Source: Rotaria sordida (lineage: Eukaryota > Rotifera > Eurotatoria > Philodinida > Philodinidae). From it: DNA of 64,000 nt. The translations under genes were made by a program, and so were the position numbers. The notes beneath the pieces are model-generated. The model was not told the DNA's origin and did no database searches. It was given only the letters and a program-made list of their open reading frames with translations. Shown here piece after piece: positions 59,148 to 64,000 of the stretch. Each line of letters begins with the position of its first letter. Positions within the stretch are counted from its first letter, which is position 1. The DNA lies in the NCBI GenBank assembly GCA_905250125.1, contig CAJNOL010001108.1, forward strand, positions 1 through 64,000, in the 5' to 3' direction.

Positions 59148-59435
59148 ATGCATATCTTGATTTTTTTTAATGTTGTATTGATGATATTGTCTTCATTATT
59201 CGTAAGTGAGAATTCTCTTGTTGTTCTAAACGATTGGATGATATTGTTGTTATTGATTGCTTTCAATCTATTATTTCTCTTCCGACTATTAGAGGTACAT
59301 ACAACCAAGAAACTAGAAATAAAAAAAAATGTAACATCATTGCTATTTGCTCTTTACGCATGGCCAATTTTTCACGTGGTCGTTTTATACAGAATATACG
59401 ATGATCAAACAAGAGAAGAAGGTAATTACTCGTAA
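59148..59435 (+). CDS. Small two-helix membrane protein
   Basis: 95 residues. Hydrophobic segments at about 3-20 (ILIFFNVVLMILSSLFV), 28-48 (VLNDWMILLLLIAFNLLFLF) and 65-82 (LLFALYAWPIFHVVVLY) suggest a signal anchor plus two membrane helices. A possible donor (GAAG|GTAATT, about 59419) and acceptor (CATTTTTAG at 59494) could extend it, but the joined frame runs out of phase with the ADP-ribosyltransferase. Family not recognised. Confidence 0.4.
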   Translation: MHILIFFNVVLMILSSLFVSENSLVVLNDWMILLLLIAFNLLFLFRLLEVHTTKKLEIKKNVTSLLFALYAWPIFHVVVLYRIYDDQTREEGNYS

Positions 59436-59546
59436 GACAGAACGAAAATGAATAGAAAGAAAAATAAAATGTAATAAAAACAAATCATTTTTAGTCCGTA
59501 CACAATCAATCTTTCACCATTACATTTTGACGACTACGTGTATGAT

Positions 59547-61181
59547 ATGGGAGACAACAAGCTTACAACGATGTTTTCAAAAATCAAAAAACTCGCTAAG
59601 ACTTCGCCTTCGCCTGTCACTTCGAAAGACGCAATTGCTCCATCGCTTTCGCCTGTCACTTCGAAAGACTCAACTGGTTCATCGCATTCGCCTGTCACTT
59701 CGAAAGACTCATCTGCTTCATCGCCGTATACTACAGTCGCACTATCACAGATAGTTGAAAATTTTCGTATCCTTTGGTTAGATGCTAATATCGACAAAAC
59801 GAATCCAGATTGTTGTAATACACTTACTCGTCTAAGACGTGTTGTCAGTACTGTTGATACGTTTACTGATGTTGATCCATGTGTGAATTTTCTTAAAAAT
59901 GTTCATGACGAAAAAGTTTTCATGATTGTATCTGGTCGTCTTGGTGAAAATATCATACCTATCGTTCATTCAATGACTCAACTCGATTCTGTTTTTGTTT
60001 TTTGTAGTAACAAAGCTCGCTATGAACATTTAATGACTGCATGGCCTAAAGTAAAGGGTATACTTACCCATATCGATACGATTTGTAAATCATTGTATCA
60101 AACTGCACATCATTTTAATCAAGATTCAATGCCAATGAGTTTTCTTTCGGCTAGTGGTACATCATCATCCGGTTCAATTCTAAATCAATCTGATTTAAAT
60201 TTTATGTACGGTCAATTATTCAAAGAAATTTTATTGGACATTAACGAGGATGATGAACAATCTATCAAAGAACTTGCTCAGTATTGTCGTGAGAAGTACA
60301 GTAACAATCAAGTTGAATTAGAGAAGATCGATCAATTCGAACGAGAATATCATCAGTATCCACCTATCTGGTGGTACACTTGTGAATGTTTTATCTATCA
60401 TATGCTCAATCGAGCTTTGGGTACTCTTGACGTGGACATTATTCTCAAGATGGGATTTTTCATTCGTGATCTTCATCGAAATCTTGAAAAGCTACATTCG
60501 GAAAATATTCATCGTTATAAGGGTCAATCCTTAACTGTCTATCGGGGACAAACGTTTATCAATCCCAAATTTGAAAAATTGAAGAAGATGAAAGGTGGAT
60601 TGATTTCATTCAATAATTTCTTATCTACTAGTCAAAATGAAGATGTATCAATTAATTTTAGTCGTCGTGGTCTTGAAAAGAAGCCTGATTCAGTGGGTGT
60701 ACTCTTTCACATGACTATCGATTTAGAAATGTCGGCCATTCCTTTTGCTGCAATCGAAAAAACCAGTAGTTTCGAATCGGAAAAAGAAGTTCTCTTCTCG
60801 ACACATTCTATTTTCCGTGTTGGTGAGATTACTCCGATCGATAAGAAAAATATGTTATGGAGAATCAATCTTACTATTACAAATGAAATCAATTCAAAAC
60901 TTCGTGTACTTATTTCTAATATGCGAGAAGAAATTGGTACTGCAAAAGGATGGTATCGATTGAATGAATTGTTAATCAAACTTGGTGAACTTGACAAAGC
61001 TCAAAAAGTATGCAATCTACTTAAACAGAAAGATGGTGAAGCTTGCAATCCAATGCTCTATGCTCAACTTGCACAAATCGCTCGTGGTAAAGGTGAATGT
61101 GACGAAGCAGCTGAACTTTACGATAAATCAACTCAATTTAACAAACAATCATCTAAGATTAATAAAATGGAATCACTCTGA
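59547..61181 (+). CDS. R-S-E ADP-ribosyltransferase with C-terminal TPR-like repeats
   Basis: About 544 residues, intronless, with ATG 59547 (MGDNKLTTMF) the best start. Order: three 13-residue tandem repeats SPVTSKD(S/A)---S (about 20-58); an unnamed alpha/beta domain (FRILWLDANIDK, VFMIVSGRLGENIIPIVHSM, LDSVFVFCSNKARYEHLM; about 68-185); a catalytic ART fold with VYRGQ (R), FNNFLSTSQN (STS) and ESEKEVLF (ExE), the triad of arginine-specific mono-ADP-ribosyltransferases; then two or three TPR-like helix pairs (AKGWYRLNELLIKLGELDKA; YAQLAQIARGKGECDEAAEL). There is no signal peptide, so it should act inside the cell, modifying arginine on an unknown partner chosen by the TPR part. The alpha/beta domain resembles a signalling receiver fold but lacks an identified active site. 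Confidence 0.85.
   Translation: MGDNKLTTMFSKIKKLAKTSPSPVTSKDAIAPSLSPVTSKDSTGSSHSPVTSKDSSASSPYTTVALSQIVENFRILWLDANIDKTNPDCCNTLTRLRRVVSTVDTFTDVDPCVNFLKNVHDEKVFMIVSGRLGENIIPIVHSMTQLDSVFVFCSNKARYEHLMTAWPKVKGILTHIDTICKSLYQTAHHFNQDSMPMSFLSASGTSSSGSILNQSDLNFMYGQLFKEILLDINEDDEQSIKELAQYCREKYSNNQVELEKIDQFEREYHQYPPIWWYTCECFIYHMLNRALGTLDVDIILKMGFFIRDLHRNLEKLHSENIHRYKGQSLTVYRGQTFINPKFEKLKKMKGGLISFNNFLSTSQNEDVSINFSRRGLEKKPDSVGVLFHMTIDLEMSAIPFAAIEKTSSFESEKEVLFSTHSIFRVGEITPIDKKNMLWRINLTITNEINSKLRVLISNMREEIGTAKGWYRLNELLIKLGELDKAQKVCNLLKQKDGEACNPMLYAQLAQIARGKGECDEAAELYDKSTQFNKQSSKINKMESL
59612..59728 (+). repeat. 39-bp coding tandem repeat, three units
   Basis: Units begin TCGCCTGTCACTTCGAAAGA at about 59612, 59650 and 59688 and encode SPVTSKD plus six Ser/Ala-rich residues. 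They lie in the N-terminal part of the ADP-ribosyltransferase. Confidence 0.75.
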
Positions 61182-62355
61182 TTATTTCTTTTATGTAAAC
61201 AAAAAAAGTCTTGAGATAATTGAATAAAAGTCAAACTATCGAAAAGTTTTTCCTTTGATTTCAATCGAGAGTCATCAATTCAGGTTGATGTTATTGAAAT
61301 ATTTTTTGACTATGATGACATGCAATAGAATTAAGCTGAATAATGTAGACAATGTTTAGGGAAGTGTCATGATAGATTTACATAAGGTTACTTCAAACGT
61401 TCGAACAGATGCTTTGCATGACCTTCATTGATTAATATCGATCTGTACCGTTGTTTAAATGATTACAAAGGAGGGTGTGGGCGTGATTATGTTTAGCACA
61501 AAAAGAACATTAACACTGACACCATCATTTGATGAGTAAAGTCAGTAGCATGATAGGAGCATCTATCTAAGTGAATATTCTTTTTTAAAAATATATTTGT
61601 TATTGGTTACTTGTTCTCATCCAATCCTCGTACTACAGCCTTTTAATGTTACTTGAATAAAAAATATTATAAAATCACTTATTATTTTGACTAAATTTCA
61701 CTTGATTCTGTTCTCTTCCAGTTATTGTCCGAATAAGAAAATCGGCGTTTTTTTTTTATTGAAATGTATACAATCATTTATGTTAAAAATACAACGATGG
61801 AAACAGAACGAATCTAGGATAATGATTCATGTATTAGTACATCTAACTTCTCTTCATATAAAAGTATCGGAAAATATTAAAATAAAATTAAAAAAAACCC
61901 ATCATACTGTAGGTTTCTCGTGTGATCATCAACTTTAGCGATAATATTTGCACAAATACTCTCGATTTATGTCAATCTTTCAGGCATTAAATATTTCCAA
62001 TATTCACCCATGCATATTAAAATACATCAAAAGGCTTTTTCTTTTCTTTACACAAATAATTACAAATAGTTAAAGTAAAAATTTCTCAATGAAAGAAAAC
62101 TTCAATCCATTGAAATTGAAACGAATAGATGTTATTTAGGATTTCAATGACTGATACAGAATTTGAGCTTTATTTTTTTCCACATGTTGCATTTTATATG
62201 CCTTTATCATCGTCACTATTTCGTCCTAAATTCAATATTTGTCTTTCCTTTTATCTTCATCACGTTGTTTTTCGTTTTCATTTGATTGATATAGTATGTA
62301 AAGGTTGACATCTAACATTATTTTAGCTCTTCATATCTTATAATCATAATATACA
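61182..62355. other. Intergenic region
   Basis: AATAAA at 61223 likely ends the ADP-ribosyltransferase transcript. A telomere-like block lies at 61470-61525. An acceptor-like ATTATTTTAG at 62317-62326, 30 bases before the methyltransferase ATG, suggests a leader intron or trans-splice site. Confidence 0.4.
61470..61525. repeat. Telomere-like inverted block 14
   Basis: GGAGGGTGTGGGCGTG arm, A-rich spacer (AAAAAGAAC), then a weak ACACTGACACC arm. Confidence 0.5.
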
Positions 62356-63243
62356 ATGACAGAACAGAAACGTCTTACTACCGAAGATTTTAGCAATGTA
62401 TGGAAAGATAATAAAAATACACTTGCATCTGGATTAAAAGTTGATTTTGTTGAACATTTATTAAAACAACGTTTATCACAAGAATGGATTGATGCAAAAC
62501 AACGTGTTATTCAAATAATGAAATTTGATCAATTTGATAATTCACAAGAAATAAAAATTCTTGATATTGGATGTGGTTTAGGTATTGATTTAATGTTAGT
62601 AGCAGAAGAAGCTATGCGTTTAGATAAAACAGTTTCAATTATTGGTTTAGATCAAAATTCAACTATGATAGAAGAAGCAAAAAAATTATATGAAAGTAAA
62701 AAAGTTAATTTATCATCAAATGTATCTATTAAGATAAACCATGGTGATATTCTTCAAATGGAATTTGATGATAAAACTTTTGATATTGTCCGATCCGATA
62801 TTACCCTTCAACATGTAGATCTTTCAAAAGCTTTAATGGAAATTAAACGAGTATTAAAAGTTAATGGTCGATTAATAGCTTTAGAAGGTGGTGCTGGAGG
62901 AATTTATAGTCCTGATGAAATTCTAATTAAAACATATGATAGTGTTTTACCAAGTAGAAGAGATGGTGCAACTGGTATTCGTTTGCAATTTATGTTACCA
63001 AAAATGAATTTTGATATTAAAAGTTTGAATCCAATACCATTTCTTCAATCAGGTCATTTTTTAGCAAGTCAAGATAAAGACTGGATTAAAATTCGAGGAA
63101 TGGGAGAACTTTTAGTCACAAAAGGTGTTTTAACTGAAGATGAAAGCAAAGATTTTCAAAGACGTTATATTGAAGCATGTGAAACTAATCAAATACTTGC
63201 CGCTTCCATTATATTCATTATTGAAGCTGTTAAATGCAAATAA
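62356..63243 (+). CDS. Class I SAM-dependent methyltransferase
   Basis: 295 residues, single exon. The glycine-rich SAM motif I is ILDIGCGLGIDLMLVAEEA (about 73-91); the acidic end of strand beta2 is IIGLDQNSTM (about 95-104); motif II region is INHGDILQMEFDDKTFDIVR (about 128-147), then SDITLQHVDL and the UbiE/Methyltransf_11-style VLKVNGRLIALEGG (about 166-179). The C-terminal third (SGHFLASQDKDWIKIRGMGE and on) probably holds the substrate pocket. It likely methylates a small molecule; the substrate is not inferable. The codon usage is AT-rich like SNRNP200, so if it came from bacteria (which the architecture allows) it has been ameliorated. The start ATG follows ATATACA with a plausible leader acceptor 30 bases upstream. 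Confidence 0.85.
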   Translation: MTEQKRLTTEDFSNVWKDNKNTLASGLKVDFVEHLLKQRLSQEWIDAKQRVIQIMKFDQFDNSQEIKILDIGCGLGIDLMLVAEEAMRLDKTVSIIGLDQNSTMIEEAKKLYESKKVNLSSNVSIKINHGDILQMEFDDKTFDIVRSDITLQHVDLSKALMEIKRVLKVNGRLIALEGGAGGIYSPDEILIKTYDSVLPSRRDGATGIRLQFMLPKMNFDIKSLNPIPFLQSGHFLASQDKDWIKIRGMGELLVTKGVLTEDESKDFQRRYIEACETNQILAASIIFIIEAVKCK

Positions 63244-64000
63244 AAAAAGCTTGTTAGCGCAGCCCCTGTAGGGTTGAAATATGAAACCCACATATGTCCT
63301 TTAACTTCGTTATACTATTACAAAATACAGAAAATATAAAAACGAGAATTTTTTATTTTCATTATTGGTATTCGCTCGCTATTTTTCACTTTTTTTTTTA
63401 ATTCGTTTTGCTCAGTGTAACATTCTTATTATTATAACTATTGAATTAATTGTCAAATATATCTGTTTTACATATCCATTATATCTACAGCAGATCGTAT
63501 GCACTATTATATACATATATATTAATCAACTCATCAAACAATGATGTTGATTATCTTTTAAAATTATAACTTGATCAATTTTGCGTAAAAAAAAACCTAC
63601 AGAAAGTCTGATGTCTTTTATTCTCGATTGCTAAGTGTCCAAAACGTACAGTCTATTCTCATCAACCAACAAATGAACTTATCGAAAGATTTGCAATGTA
63701 ACTTACGACTGATATACATAGTTACAAGAACTATCAAATATAACACATTGATCGACTGGACAATTTGTATAGTTGTTCATGAGTGTTGAATTATATAATA
63801 CAACACTCTCCTCTCACCTCATCCTTTTTAAAACTTACTCTGTAGACTCGTGGTAGACATGACGATAGGATATTTTGGATTTTCAATGAATTTTATATAT
63901 TTAAGGTTTAATTAAAGTCATTGTTTCTCCCTTCCAATGTGATCGTTTATCCCTGCACGAATTATAGAAAAATTGAAAGAATATTTTCGTACTTATGGTT
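63244..64000. other. Intergenic tail of window
   Basis: Immediately after the methyltransferase stop, GCTTGTTAGCGCAGCCCCTG resembles the segment at 44400. No gene is supported to the window end. Confidence 0.35.

Noticed and set aside
1..64000. CRISPR arrays, operons, bacterial promoters, rRNA genes
   Set aside because: No regularly spaced direct repeats with unique spacers and no rRNA sequence; gene structure is eukaryotic.

Overview
The window looks like nuclear DNA of a bdelloid rotifer (Adineta/Rotaria type). The reasons are an AT-rich background, a conserved spliceosomal gene cut by many introns of about 50-70 bp, several lineage-type families (membrane-anchored kelch proteins with a Thr-rich stalk, an R-S-E ADP-ribosyltransferase with C-terminal TPR-like repeats, a 7TM receptor), bacterial-looking genes that have acquired an intron, and many degenerate GTGTGGG-type blocks resembling the short G-rich telomere repeat of bdelloids. 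There is one 100-base assembly gap (15194-15293). The assignment rests on gene structure and content only; no database search was possible.

Layout. 0-2.7 kb: a two-exon kelch membrane protein, probably cut by the window start. 2.7-12.4 kb: mostly non-coding, with two gene remnants, a small spliced hydrophilic-protein gene (8705-8958), a 250-bp inverted-repeat element and a 764-bp element with 15-bp terminal repeats flanked by TA. 12.4-14.7 kb: a three-exon gene joining a ubiquitin-like N-terminus to an AIG1/dynamin-like GTPase, with a foldback element in its first intron. 15.65-27.99 kb, minus strand: a complete SNRNP200 (Brr2) gene reconstructed here as 26 exons, 2143 codons, all junctions GT-AG and phase-consistent. 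Its unusually large introns hold long foldback elements and a 31-bp minisatellite. 28-36.9 kb: gene-poor, with a dead Harbinger-type (DDE_Tnp_4) transposase and a decayed cysteinyl-tRNA synthetase.

36.9-64 kb: widely spaced small genes. These are a short-chain dehydrogenase (minus), a nucleotidyltransferase (minus), a secreted WAP-domain peptide (minus), a dead FLYWCH zinc finger (minus), a bacterial-type HAD hydrolase with one intron (plus), a secreted protein with a one-base frame break in an A8 run (plus), an EGF-like/7TM receptor (plus), a small two-helix membrane protein (plus), an ADP-ribosyltransferase with TPR-like tail (plus) and a class I methyltransferase (plus). Between them are degenerate telomere-like hairpins, inverted repeats and gene fragments.

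The genes do not form an operon or a visible pathway. The genuinely unusual layer is structural: at least six long inverted-repeat (foldback) elements, two of which carry peptide-coding sequence in both arms, and about fourteen dispersed G/T-arm : C/A-arm telomere-like blocks, one of which abuts a truncated gene end and one the assembly gap.
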